The notes under the pieces: model-generated
Told to the model about the DNA's origin: nothing
Seen by the model: the letters and a program-made list of their open reading frames with translations, nothing else
Databases searched by the model: none
NCBI GenBank assembly: GCA_023447335.1
Contig: JAEXOD010000120.1
Coordinates: 1 to 23,363 of the forward strand
Length of the DNA: 23,363 nucleotides
Source of the DNA: Bacteroidota bacterium
GTDB taxonomy: Bacteria; Bacteroidota; Ignavibacteria; Ignavibacteriales; Melioribacteraceae
Direction: 5' to 3'
Part shown: positions 14,177 through 21,632 of the stretch, piece by piece
Numbering within the stretch: position 1 is the first letter of the stretch
Layout: the number at the start of each line of letters is the position of its first letter
Translations under genes and position numbers: made by a program

Positions 14177-15241
14177 TTATAGCCATTTATTCTTTTTAAA
14201 CCAATAACCCAAAGAGACGCCAATGGCAATCATTATTCCCCAAACAACAAAATATGCATATTTCCATTCTATTTCGGGCATGTTTTTGAAATTCATTCCA
14301 TAAACGCCGGCAATAAATGTTAAAGGGATGAAAATAGTCGAAATAATAGTTAGTACTTTCATTACTTCGTTAAGCTGATTGCTTGTACCGGATAAATGAA
14401 CGTTAAGCATACTAAATAAAGATTCTTTATTAGTTTCAAAAATTTCTATTATTTGATGAAAATGATCGTTAATATCTCTAAAATATATAGCTAAATCTTT
14501 ATTAATTAATGCAAACTCTTGTTTTTGTAGACGCCCGAGTACTTCGCGAAAAGGATAAAAAGCTTGCCTAATTTTGTGCATATCTTTTTGTAAGTTTTTG
14601 ATCTCGTTAAGTCCGTCTTTAACCGTGTTTTCAATTAATCCTTCGTAAAGTTCTTCAACGGTGTCACTTATATTGTCCATAACAACAAAATAATGATCAA
14701 CAATATTATCCAATATAATATAAAATAAATAATCGGATGAATCTCTTACGTTTCCTTTGTTGCTTAAAATTTTGTCATCAATTTCCTTATAAATTTTATC
14801 TTTTCCGTCATAGAACGTAATAATCAAATCTTGCATTAAAATTATTCCGATTTGCTCTGTTTCCATGCTATCGAATTTTTTAATAGTAATTTTTTTTACT
14901 ACCGAAAAAAGGTACTTTTCGTATTCTTCAGCTTTGGGGCGTTGATATGTGTTTAATATATCTTCAATTGTTAAGGGGTGTATTTTAAAGAATTTTCCTA
15001 TTTCGGCAATATAATTAACATCAGCTAAGCCGTGTACGCGCAGCCACCTTAGTTTTGGAGTAGCGTCATTTGTAAACTCTTTGCTTAAATGAATTAAATT
15101 GTCTATTTGTCTAAAAACACAACTCTCTTTGTCATATTCTACTAATTCAAGAGTAGTTAAGGTTTTTTCGTTTTCACCTACGTAAGTAAACGTACCTGTA
15201 GGGACCCCGACTTTTCTTTTGATTTTTTTCTTCTTTTTCAT
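14177..15241 (-). CDS. corA: CorA-family magnesium/cobalt transporter
   Basis: The C-terminus has the two CorA membrane helices joined by the signature YGMNF, about 40 residues from the end (IPLTFIAGVYGMNFKNMP). The short periplasmic loop MPEIEWKYAYF and a basic tail (FKKNKWL) follow. The long N-terminal cytoplasmic funnel includes the family landmarks LRWLRVHGLADV, FKIHPLTIEDILNT and RPKAEEYEKYLF. CorA pentamers take up Mg2+ down its gradient and close when cytoplasmic Mg2+ is high. The frame extends to a TTG at 15247, but the ATG at 15241 (third codon) is preferred; either way the protein opens with a lysine-rich stretch (KKKKKIKRK). No Shine-Dalgarno is obvious. The mscS-type gene lies directly downstream. 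Confidence 0.93.
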   Translation of the reverse strand: MKKKKKIKRKVGVPTGTFTYVGENEKTLTTLELVEYDKESCVFRQIDNLIHLSKEFTNDATPKLRWLRVHGLADVNYIAEIGKFFKIHPLTIEDILNTYQRPKAEEYEKYLFSVVKKITIKKFDSMETEQIGIILMQDLIITFYDGKDKIYKEIDDKILSNKGNVRDSSDYLFYIILDNIVDHYFVVMDNISDTVEELYEGLIENTVKDGLNEIKNLQKDMHKIRQAFYPFREVLGRLQKQEFALINKDLAIYFRDINDHFHQIIEIFETNKESLFSMLNVHLSGTSNQLNEVMKVLTIISTIFIPLTFIAGVYGMNFKNMPEIEWKYAYFVVWGIMIAIGVSLGYWFKKNKWL

Positions 15242-15332
15242 TTTCAATAAGTAAATAGGGTTAATGTCTTTTCCTTTAAAATTAAATTTACATTATATAA
15301 TAAAAAAAATAGCCGAATAATAAAAATAACTC

Positions 15333-15350
15333 CCCAAAATAATTTTTGGG
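15333..15350. repeat. Short perfect hairpin upstream of corA
   Basis: CCCAAAA (15333-15339) and TTTTGGG (15344-15350) form a perfect seven-pair stem with loop TAAT. It lies in the 280-base divergent region between corA and the PorV-like gene. It has no strong T run and could be an operator or a chance palindrome. Confidence 0.35.
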
Positions 15351-15521
15351 TATAAAAAATTCTCTTGCAAAGGAGTGAGGATTTAATTAGTTTACAAACA
15401 AGGAATATTTGAGTGCGGTCAAAATAAGGTTGGGTTTGCCCTCGCTTTTTATTTCACTTAACTTGTGTAATATATATGTTATTATAAATTAACTTTTTTA
15501 TTATAAATATGGTGAAATACT

Positions 15522-16784
15522 ATGAAATTAAGTACTTTGTTTGTATTGTTTTTAATTGTTCTTATAAGTTCTATCAACGCTCAAACCGAAAAAGATTCGA
15601 CAACAATTTGTACAAATGTAATTAGCGGCGGAACTGCCAGAACGCTCGCTATGGGAAATAGCAAGTTTTTAGAGGATGTAAGTGATATTTTCGTAAACCC
15701 TGCTTACGGTTTTCAGTATTCTAATATAATTTGGGGCGATATAGGTGACGGTAGCAGAACTCAAGTTTCCGGCAATAATCACAATATCGGTGTGAATGTT
15801 AAATTATTTGATAGCTTCACATTAGGAGCTATATTAACAAACGGGACCACTAATAAAGAATATTCTATCGCTTCTTTATCCCATCTGATTGATTTAAATA
15901 CATATTATTCACAAAATCTAAATAGTAATACTATTAAATTTAGAAATAATATTACACTGTTTAGTAGTTATAAATATGACAACATTACATATGGTTTGGG
16001 ATTTTCTTATTTTGAGAATAGTGGCGATACTGATTATGAAAATAGTCAAAATAATGATTATATATACAAACTTAACCAGATTGGATTTAACGCCGGTGCT
16101 TTAATTACATTATTTGATAATTATAAATTTGACGTTTCGGGAACAATAATTTTAAACGGAACAGAAAATGAAGATATTTCCTACAAAAATGATGCGGATA
16201 AAATAACTGCAAGTATAGTAGTTAAAACTTTCGTTCCCGTTAATAACCGTACAACCATAATTCCCTTAATAGAGTATTCACTTGTATCTGATGATGTTAA
16301 TTCGCTTAACAAAGCTGTTAATTCAAAGAAAGAAAATATCACGAAAACGCAAAAGTCTTTATTGTTAGGAGTAGGATCTAATTACAAAAAAGGGAACTTG
16401 TTAATTAACGGGGGGTTCGCTTTATCGTTCGGTTCTGTGAATTTTGATTCAGATATTAGTCAAAATGGATTCGAAAATTCCTATACAGGATTAAACTATA
16501 ACATAGGGTTAGAATTTAGATTTACTTCTTGGTTAATAGGTAGAGTTGGTTATAAAGCAGTTACACAATATTATAATTCTTCTAACACTCACAATTCAGT
16601 TAAAAGCGAATCAAATTCAGTTAGCTTCGGAAACGGTGATGGCTTTTTACTAGGCGTAGGTTTTAGGTTCGGTGGGTTCTATTTAGATGCTACAATTGAT
16701 GAATACGTGATAAGGAAAGGGCTTCAAAATATTAATTCACAAGGTAATACGTTTAATTTCGTAACATTAGGTTATAATTTTTAA
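15522..16784 (+). CDS. Outer-membrane beta-barrel protein, PorV/FadL-like
   Basis: A signal peptide (residues 1-20, ending SSINA-Q) is followed by SGGTARTLAMGNSKFLEDVSDIFVNPAYG. This resembles the GGxARxxAMGNA...NPA start of PorV-like and FadL-superfamily barrels in Bacteroidota and Chlorobiota. The rest is a run of alternating strands with many Asn, Tyr and Ser residues, ending in the aromatic pattern LGYNF typical of barrels assembled by BamA. PorV itself shuttles T9SS cargo to the sortase PorU, but this protein is too diverged to be called PorV and no other T9SS gene is near. It is more safely a general outer-membrane protein. GGTGA lies eight bases before the ATG. No clear terminator follows. 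Confidence 0.7.
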   Translation: MKLSTLFVLFLIVLISSINAQTEKDSTTICTNVISGGTARTLAMGNSKFLEDVSDIFVNPAYGFQYSNIIWGDIGDGSRTQVSGNNHNIGVNVKLFDSFTLGAILTNGTTNKEYSIASLSHLIDLNTYYSQNLNSNTIKFRNNITLFSSYKYDNITYGLGFSYFENSGDTDYENSQNNDYIYKLNQIGFNAGALITLFDNYKFDVSGTIILNGTENEDISYKNDADKITASIVVKTFVPVNNRTTIIPLIEYSLVSDDVNSLNKAVNSKKENITKTQKSLLLGVGSNYKKGNLLINGGFALSFGSVNFDSDISQNGFENSYTGLNYNIGLEFRFTSWLIGRVGYKAVTQYYNSSNTHNSVKSESNSVSFGNGDGFLLGVGFRFGGFYLDATIDEYVIRKGLQNINSQGNTFNFVTLGYNF

Positions 16785-16885
16785 ATTTTGTTAATAACTC
16801 AATTAGATACAATATTTATAAGACGGTTGTATTCATTTTAACATAATAATTATCAATTTACTTTTCTGCCATGTGAAGAAATATT

Positions 16886-16915
16886 TTGACAGTTTTATTG
16901 ATTACTTATTAGTAA
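16886..16915 (+). promoter_or_regulatory. Candidate promoter of the first paired barrel gene
   Basis: A consensus TTGACA (16886-16891) is followed after 18 bases by TAGTAA (16910-16915), a weak -10. The start of transcription would lie about 20 bases before the ATG at 16940. Confidence 0.4.
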
Positions 16916-16939
16916 TATTAAAAAATGAAGGAGAATAAT

Positions 16940-17530
16940 ATGAAGAGATCAGTTTTTGTATTAGCAGCATCATTAATTGTTTTTACATTTAACCACATTT
17001 TTGCTCAAAGTTTTGCTATTGATAAAGGAAGTAAACTCATTGCAGGTTCCTTTTCGATTAGGAGTGCGGGAGGGGATTTGTATGGCAGTTCCAAAGACGG
17101 GAGATCAACTTCAATTATGCTTTACGGGGATTTTGGATATTTTGTCTCAAAAGGGATTAATGTTGGGGCAAAAGTATTGTTTAATAGATATAGTCACGGG
17201 AATTTAAAAAGTACAGGTTGGGGTATAGGTCCATCTTTTAGCTATTATTTTGGAGATGAAAAATCTGCACTTTATCCGTATTTATCAGTTTCTTTTTTTT
17301 ACAATAAAACAACTGTGAGTTATGAAAATGACATTGCCGGCGGAAATTACGAAGACAGTCAAGATGGAAGCTTAACACATTTTGCAGGGGGTGTATGTTA
17401 TATGCTAAGTAATGCAGTGGGAATGTTTTCGGAAGTTAACTATGAAATTGAAAATCTGAATTTTAATAATACTTCATTAAGCGGTAACTCAATCAATTTA
17501 ATGGTAGGTATAAAGGCGTTTTTATTCTAG
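16940..17530 (+). CDS. Outer-membrane beta-barrel protein, first of a tandem paralogue pair
   Basis: The frame opens at 16925, but the ATG at 16940 is preferred: AAGGAG lies seven bases before it and the signal peptide then begins normally (MKRSVFVLAASLIVFTF, cleaved near FAQS). The mature part starts SFAIDKGSKLIAGSFSIRSAGGDLY and continues as short strands with turns (DFGYFVSKGINVGAKVLF, GWGIGPSFSYYFGDE, FAGGVCYMLSNAVGMFSEV), ending in VGIKAFLF with a terminal Phe. About 170 mature residues would make an eight-stranded barrel of the porin-like Bacteroidota type. The next plus-strand gene is a close paralogue with the same segments in the same order. Function is not known; such barrels are often structural or stress-related. 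Confidence 0.75.
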   Translation: MKRSVFVLAASLIVFTFNHIFAQSFAIDKGSKLIAGSFSIRSAGGDLYGSSKDGRSTSIMLYGDFGYFVSKGINVGAKVLFNRYSHGNLKSTGWGIGPSFSYYFGDEKSALYPYLSVSFFYNKTTVSYENDIAGGNYEDSQDGSLTHFAGGVCYMLSNAVGMFSEVNYEIENLNFNNTSLSGNSINLMVGIKAFLF

Positions 17531-17546
17531 AAAAACCTTTTAATAT

Positions 17547-17594
17547 AATGGCTATTTCATATAATGCAATATTATTTTGATGTAGCCATTTTTG
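17547..17594 (+). terminator. Possible terminator after the first paired barrel gene
   Basis: AATGGCTA (17547-17554) pairs perfectly with TAGCCATT (17583-17590), followed by TTTG. The 28-base loop is AT-rich and longer than usual, so termination is likely but may be leaky into the paralogue downstream. Confidence 0.5.
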
Positions 17595-17709
17595 TATTTA
17601 TCACATCTATATATTTTATTCTAATTATATAATATTATTGATAAATTATAATTGGCGAATTGTTTTTAATTATCTTAAGAATTGAGAAACTTTATAGTAT
17701 AAAATGCTC

Positions 17710-17724
17710 AAAGCATATTGCTTT
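17710..17724. repeat. Small inverted repeat upstream of the second paired barrel gene
   Basis: AAAGCA (17710-17715) and TGCTTT (17719-17724) flank TAT. A second hairpin, AACCTT (17765-17770) with AAGGTT (17776-17781), lies in the presumed leader just before the ribosome site. Either could be a regulatory element; neither is a firm call. Confidence 0.3.
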
Positions 17725-17806
17725 TCAAAAGTTTGTTTACTAAATTATATTAGGAGTAAATATCAACCTTATAAAAAGGTTATTTCTAATTAATCGGAGA
17801 AAAGAT

Positions 17807-18403
17807 ATGAAAGCAGCGCATGTTTTTACTTTATTCCTATTCTGTTTTTTAACCGTAAATACGGTCAGTTCGCAAAGCTTCCCAATAGATAAAGGGAGTA
17901 AATTACTTTCGGGTTCGTTTGCATTTACTAGCGCAGGAGGAGACTTATACGAAAATTCCAAAGACGAAAGAGCTACAACTATTTTGCTAAATGGTTCATT
18001 TGGCTATTTTGTATCACAAGGTTTTAATGTAGGGGGCAAATTGTTATTTAATCGACAAAGTCAAGGTGATTATAGCTTAACCACGTGGGGTCTTGGACCT
18101 TCGGTTAGCTTTTTTTTCGGAGATGAGAATTCTAAAGCATATCCGTTTGTTGGGGCAACCTTTATGTATACACAGACGTTGGTAAAAGACAAATATTATA
18201 CTGGTTATTACGAACAAAGCGTTGAATATGATTATAGCGGAACAAGTCTTGTATTTGGAGGAGGTGTGTGTTATATGCTTAGCAGCGCAGTCGGCTTATT
18301 CACTGAAGTAAATTATCAGATAGATAATTTAAGTTACGAAGATGAATCAGTTAGCGGAAATAAAGTAAATTTGATGATTGGTATAAATGCATTTTTGTAT
18401 TAA
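17807..18403 (+). CDS. Outer-membrane beta-barrel protein, second of a tandem paralogue pair
   Basis: A signal peptide (MKAAHVFTLFLFCFLTVNTV, cleaved near SSQS) precedes a mature barrel beginning SFPIDKGSKLLSGSFAFTSA. It aligns along its whole length with the upstream neighbour: SAGGDLY, FGYFVSQGFNVGGKLLFNR, WGLGPSVSFFFGDE, FGGGVCYMLSSAVGLFTEVN and a final MIGINAFLY ending in Tyr. By eye more than half the residues agree. The main difference is a tyrosine-rich loop at about residues 130-145 (KDKYYTGYYEQSVEYDY), in the position expected for an outward-facing loop. The pair arose by duplication. CGGAGA precedes the ATG, and the shared bidirectional terminator follows, so this gene is likely transcribed from its own promoter. 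Confidence 0.75.
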   Translation: MKAAHVFTLFLFCFLTVNTVSSQSFPIDKGSKLLSGSFAFTSAGGDLYENSKDERATTILLNGSFGYFVSQGFNVGGKLLFNRQSQGDYSLTTWGLGPSVSFFFGDENSKAYPFVGATFMYTQTLVKDKYYTGYYEQSVEYDYSGTSLVFGGGVCYMLSSAVGLFTEVNYQIDNLSYEDESVSGNKVNLMIGINAFLY

Positions 18404-18424
18404 TTAGTCATTTCTATTTAAAAC

Positions 18425-18453
18425 AAAAAAAGGTGCGTTTCAGCACCTTTTTT
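18425..18453. terminator. Bidirectional terminator between convergent barrel genes
   Basis: GGTGC (18432-18436) pairs with GCACC (18443-18447) around loop GTTTCA, and an A run on the left pairs with a T run on the right. It serves both the plus-strand barrel gene ending at 18403 and the minus-strand barrel gene ending at 18471. Confidence 0.88.
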
Positions 18454-18470
18454 GTATCTTTAATAAAAGA

Positions 18471-19013
18471 TTAAATTCCGAATTTTACGCCAATTCTTAG
18501 GTCGATATAGTTAAAATCAGTTGCAGCTAATTTATACATAGCAGCAGCATCCATCATCAAACTGCCTAATGGGAATTCAATACCTGCACCAACACCGAAA
18601 CCAATTTTACTATCAACTTCTACAGCAGAACCGCCACCATCAACAGACATGCTGAAAGAAGAATAACCGGCTTCAGCAACACCATAAATGTTGGGTGCAA
18701 AATAATATTTACCGCCAGCCATTACAACAATTGCACTCAAAGTTGTTTCTAAGTCAGAGGTCATTCCAAAATATTTAAATTCATCACCGCTCCACATTAA
18801 ATAGCCAACACTTGCATAACCGTAAATATTAGAACTTAATGGTTTTTCATATCGAGCAGAAACTCCGAAACCAGTTGAATAACCAAAAACATCAGCAACG
18901 TCTCCGCTTGCCATTGCCAATTCACCGTTAATACCAATAAAACTTTTTTGCTGTGCGTTTGTAAAACCTGCAAAAAGAACCAAAATGAAAATGGTAGAAA
19001 TTAATTTTTTCAT
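18471..19013 (-). CDS. Small outer-membrane beta-barrel (porin-like) protein
   Basis: The signal peptide MKKLISTIFILVLFAGFTNA is followed by QQKSFIGINGELAMASGD. The mature part is a repeated strand-turn pattern rich in Gly, Ser and Tyr: STGFGVSARYEKPL, IYGYASVGYLMW, VVMAGGKYYF, IYGVAEAGYSSFSM, GFGVGAGIEFPLG and DLRIGVKFGI at the end. This is the usual eight-strand OmpX/OmpA-barrel-like layout of Bacteroidota porin-family proteins, about 160 mature residues. It is convergent with the tandem barrel pair but does not share their sequence. AAGGGG lies nine bases before the ATG. No ligand or enzymatic motif is visible. Confidence 0.8.
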   Translation of the reverse strand: MKKLISTIFILVLFAGFTNAQQKSFIGINGELAMASGDVADVFGYSTGFGVSARYEKPLSSNIYGYASVGYLMWSGDEFKYFGMTSDLETTLSAIVVMAGGKYYFAPNIYGVAEAGYSSFSMSVDGGGSAVEVDSKIGFGVGAGIEFPLGSLMMDAAAMYKLAATDFNYIDLRIGVKFGI

Positions 19014-19123
19014 AATATAACCCCTTAATTTAGTTGAATGTTAATTTGTTTATTTAATACATGTTTAATATATAAACATTTTTTTTTCTAATCAATAGTT
19101 ATGTTAAAAAATTATTAAATTTT

Positions 19124-19606
19124 TTAATAATTCCGCAATAAATCAGTCAATTCTTGTTCGACATTAACTTTTGAGCAGATAAGTTTGGCAACTCCTTTGT
19201 TTTTTATTCCTAATTCAATAGCTGCTTGTTTTGATAGATCCAAATCTAAGCTTTTAGCAACCGGTCCTCTATCGTTTACTCTAATCACTACACTATTACC
19301 ATTATCGGTATTAGTAAGCTTTAAAAGAGTGCCGAAAGGCAGTGATCTGTGAGCAGCAGTTAACTGGTTCTCGTCAAAAACTTCGCCGCTGGCTGTCATT
19401 TTACCATGGAACTGATTTCCGTACCAAGTTGCACGTATAGTTCCTATCTCTTTGAATGAAAAATCAATTAGGTTTTCAACCTCGGCAAATTTTACTTCAT
19501 TTTCCGTTGCATTGTTTTCAGCACTAACAATAAAAATAAATAATATTAAAAGTGCAATTTTGCCCCCAAGTAAAAATAACAAAACATACTTTGTCTTCTT
19601 ACTCAA
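19124..19606 (-). CDS. rlpA: RlpA-family septal lytic transglycosylase-like protein
   Basis: The C-terminal part is a double-psi beta-barrel with the RlpA motifs: RATWYGNQFHGKMTASGE, LTAAHRSLPFGTLLKL, VVIRVNDRGP and LDLDLSKQAAIELG. The residues matching the catalytic acids of Pseudomonas RlpA are Glu75, Asp78 and Asp112, and His86 is kept, so activity on peptidoglycan glycan strands is likely. The N-terminus is a hydrophobic segment (YVLLFLLGGKIALLILFIFIVSA) without a lipobox Cys, so unlike E. coli RlpA it is not a lipoprotein; it is secreted or membrane-anchored in the periplasm. No SPOR domain is present, at 160 aa. The start codon is TTG, supported by AGAGG five bases upstream; no ATG lies between it and the domain. 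Confidence 0.85.
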   Translation of the reverse strand: MSKKTKYVLLFLLGGKIALLILFIFIVSAENNATENEVKFAEVENLIDFSFKEIGTIRATWYGNQFHGKMTASGEVFDENQLTAAHRSLPFGTLLKLTNTDNGNSVVIRVNDRGPVAKSLDLDLSKQAAIELGIKNKGVAKLICSKVNVEQELTDLLRNY

Positions 19607-20171
19607 TATTACCTCTTTATTCGTTACAAAATGATATTAATATTATAAAAAATATAAGTTTTAACTTTACGTCTTTATCGTAAGTTCCAATATAATACAA
19701 ATTAAATAAAAATCAAAACATTTTTTTAGGGTTCTTATTTGCAAAAATAATATTCCCCATGCACCAAAATAGCTCATAACTTGCTAAATAATAAGATGTT
19801 AAGTGTTCTTAATTAATAAATAGAGTTAATTAGAAAAAAATAGGTGAGGAAAGATATATTTTCTTTAATTTTAATAGTGGGGAAATAATAATATTTATAC
19901 GAAAAAATGTCAAAATTCGACCGTAAAAATAAATTATCCTCATAGTAAAAAGAGATTAATTGTATATATTCCCCATAAAGAAATATAAACAACAATGTAT
20001 ATATAGCGATTAGTGCGGCAATAAAACAATAATAATATTATATTCCTCACATGATATAAATACACCTAATTACCTCGCTAAAATAAACTAAGAGAAAACG
20101 AATTATATTTTAAATTATTATCATTTTTCTTATCTTTAAACTTATAATTTTTTTAATTAAGGAGAACCCAA
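19607..20171. other. 565-base AT-rich intergenic region without a recognisable gene
   Basis: This is the longest non-coding stretch. Near the rlpA end it holds an imperfect inverted repeat, AACTTTACG (19663-19671) against CGTAAGTT (19679-19686), and a TATAAT on the minus strand at 19642-19647 that could be the rlpA -10. Near the other end, TATAAT at 20143-20148 may serve the glycosyltransferase operon, though its -35 is poor. A 60-codon minus-strand frame at 19813-19995 has no ribosome site and a low-complexity product, so it is not called. I see no tRNA, CRISPR or conserved RNA structure. Confidence 0.5.
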
Positions 20172-21632
20172 ATGAGAGTAAGTGCATTTATATCTTACAA
20201 CGGATTTGATTATACTAAAGGATTGGTGGAACAGTTACATAAGACAGGTTTGGTTAAAGATATTTATTTGGTCAGTGCTAATCCTGATGTTGATGTTATT
20301 GAAAATAGCGTCTTATTACAGTGTGATTCGCTTCAAAGCAGTGCAACTATACAAAAAATTGCACAAATTACAAGTTGTGATTATACACTGATATTAACAA
20401 AGGATTCGGAAGTTGAATTAGGACAATTTGCGTTAGAAAGAATGATTTCTGTTGCCGATGATACAAATGTTGGGTTAGTATATAGTGATTATTTTGATGT
20501 TAAAGAAGGGGTACGTTCAATACATCCCGTTATTGATTATCAAAAAGGCAGTTTACGTGACGATTTCGAGTTTGGTTATCTATTATTATATAGAACATCG
20601 ATATTGAAGGCAGTATATACGGAATTTGAGAAAGAATATAAATTTGCAGGTTTGTACGATTTAAGGTTAAAAGTTTCGCAAAAAGCAGATTTCTTTAGAA
20701 TAAACGAGTTTTTATATACTGCAATTGAAAGTGATGCTAGAAAATCAGGCGAAAAAATGTTTGATTATGTTCATCCTCGCAATAGAGAAGTTCAGATTGA
20801 AATGGAAATTGCTTGTACACAGCACTTAAAAGCTGTAGGCGCTTATCTTGAACCTCAGTTTAAGGATGTTGATTTTAATGAAAATAATTTTGAATATGAA
20901 GCAAGCGTTATAATACCTGTAAAAAATCGTGCAAAAACAATTAAAGATGCAATTGTTTCTATTCTAAATCAAAAAACTGAATTTAAGTTTAATTTGATAA
21001 TTGTTGATAACTATAGTGATGACGGTACTACAGAGATAATTAAAGAATTTGCACAAAAGGATAATAGATTGGTTCATATTGTTCCGGAGAGAAAAGATTT
21101 AGGTATTGGCGGATGTTGGAACGAAGCTGTTCATAGCTCATACTGCGGTAAATTTGCACTTCAATTAGATAGCGATGATTTATATAAAGATGAAACTACA
21201 ATAACTAAAATAATTAATGCATTTTATGAACAGAAATGCGGTATGGTAGTAGGTACTTACCAAATGACCAATTTTAAATTAGAGGAAGTTCCTCCGGGAA
21301 TTATTGATCATAGAGAATGGACGCCGGATAACGGAAGAAACAACGCACTAAGAATTAACGGATTGGGTGCTCCGCGTGCATTTTATACTCCGTTATTAAG
21401 AAAAATCAAAATACCCAATGTAAGTTACGGTGAAGATTATGCTGTTGGTTTGGCAATATCAAGAGAGCACCAGATTGGCAGAATTTATGAGCCGATTTAT
21501 ATTTGCAGACGTTGGGACGGAAATAGTGATGCTGCATTAGATATAGTAAAGCAAAACAATCACAATACTTATAAAGATAGAATACGTACTATTGAACTTG
21601 TTGCAAGAATTAATAGGAATGTTAATAAATGA
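20172..21632 (+). CDS. Glycosyltransferase with two GT-A-like domains (family 2)
   Basis: The C-terminal half (about 243-480) is a standard family 2 GT-A domain: ASVIIPVKNRAKTIKDAI, LIIVDNYSDDGTTEII, and a DxD metal site at 333-336 (LQLDSDDLY). GEDYAVGLAISR, near the usual catalytic acidic position, follows. The N-terminal half (1-220) looks like a second, diverged GT-A domain: MRVSAFISYNGFDYTKGLVE at its start, CDYTLILTKDSEVELGQF with D78-S-E80 where DxD would be, and NVGLVYSDYFDV. It may be inactive or bind an acceptor. The enzyme would use a nucleotide sugar in the cytoplasm. AAGGAG precedes the ATG. Its stop codon overlaps the next start in ATGA, so the two proteins are made together. I associate this pair with Bacteroidota genomes. 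Confidence 0.82.
   Translation: MRVSAFISYNGFDYTKGLVEQLHKTGLVKDIYLVSANPDVDVIENSVLLQCDSLQSSATIQKIAQITSCDYTLILTKDSEVELGQFALERMISVADDTNVGLVYSDYFDVKEGVRSIHPVIDYQKGSLRDDFEFGYLLLYRTSILKAVYTEFEKEYKFAGLYDLRLKVSQKADFFRINEFLYTAIESDARKSGEKMFDYVHPRNREVQIEMEIACTQHLKAVGAYLEPQFKDVDFNENNFEYEASVIIPVKNRAKTIKDAIVSILNQKTEFKFNLIIVDNYSDDGTTEIIKEFAQKDNRLVHIVPERKDLGIGGCWNEAVHSSYCGKFALQLDSDDLYKDETTITKIINAFYEQKCGMVVGTYQMTNFKLEEVPPGIIDHREWTPDNGRNNALRINGLGAPRAFYTPLLRKIKIPNVSYGEDYAVGLAISREHQIGRIYEPIYICRRWDGNSDAALDIVKQNNHNTYKDRIRTIELVARINRNVNK

Noticed and set aside
15522..16784. Naming the barrel PorV or porQ of the T9SS machinery
   Set aside because: Only the N-terminal GGTARTLAMGN...NPA pattern agrees; the remaining sequence is diverged and no T9SS component gene is adjacent.
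19813..19995. 60-codon minus-strand frame in the long gap
   Set aside because: Low-complexity product rich in Phe, Tyr and Ile, no ribosome site, and it only reflects the AT-rich sequence.
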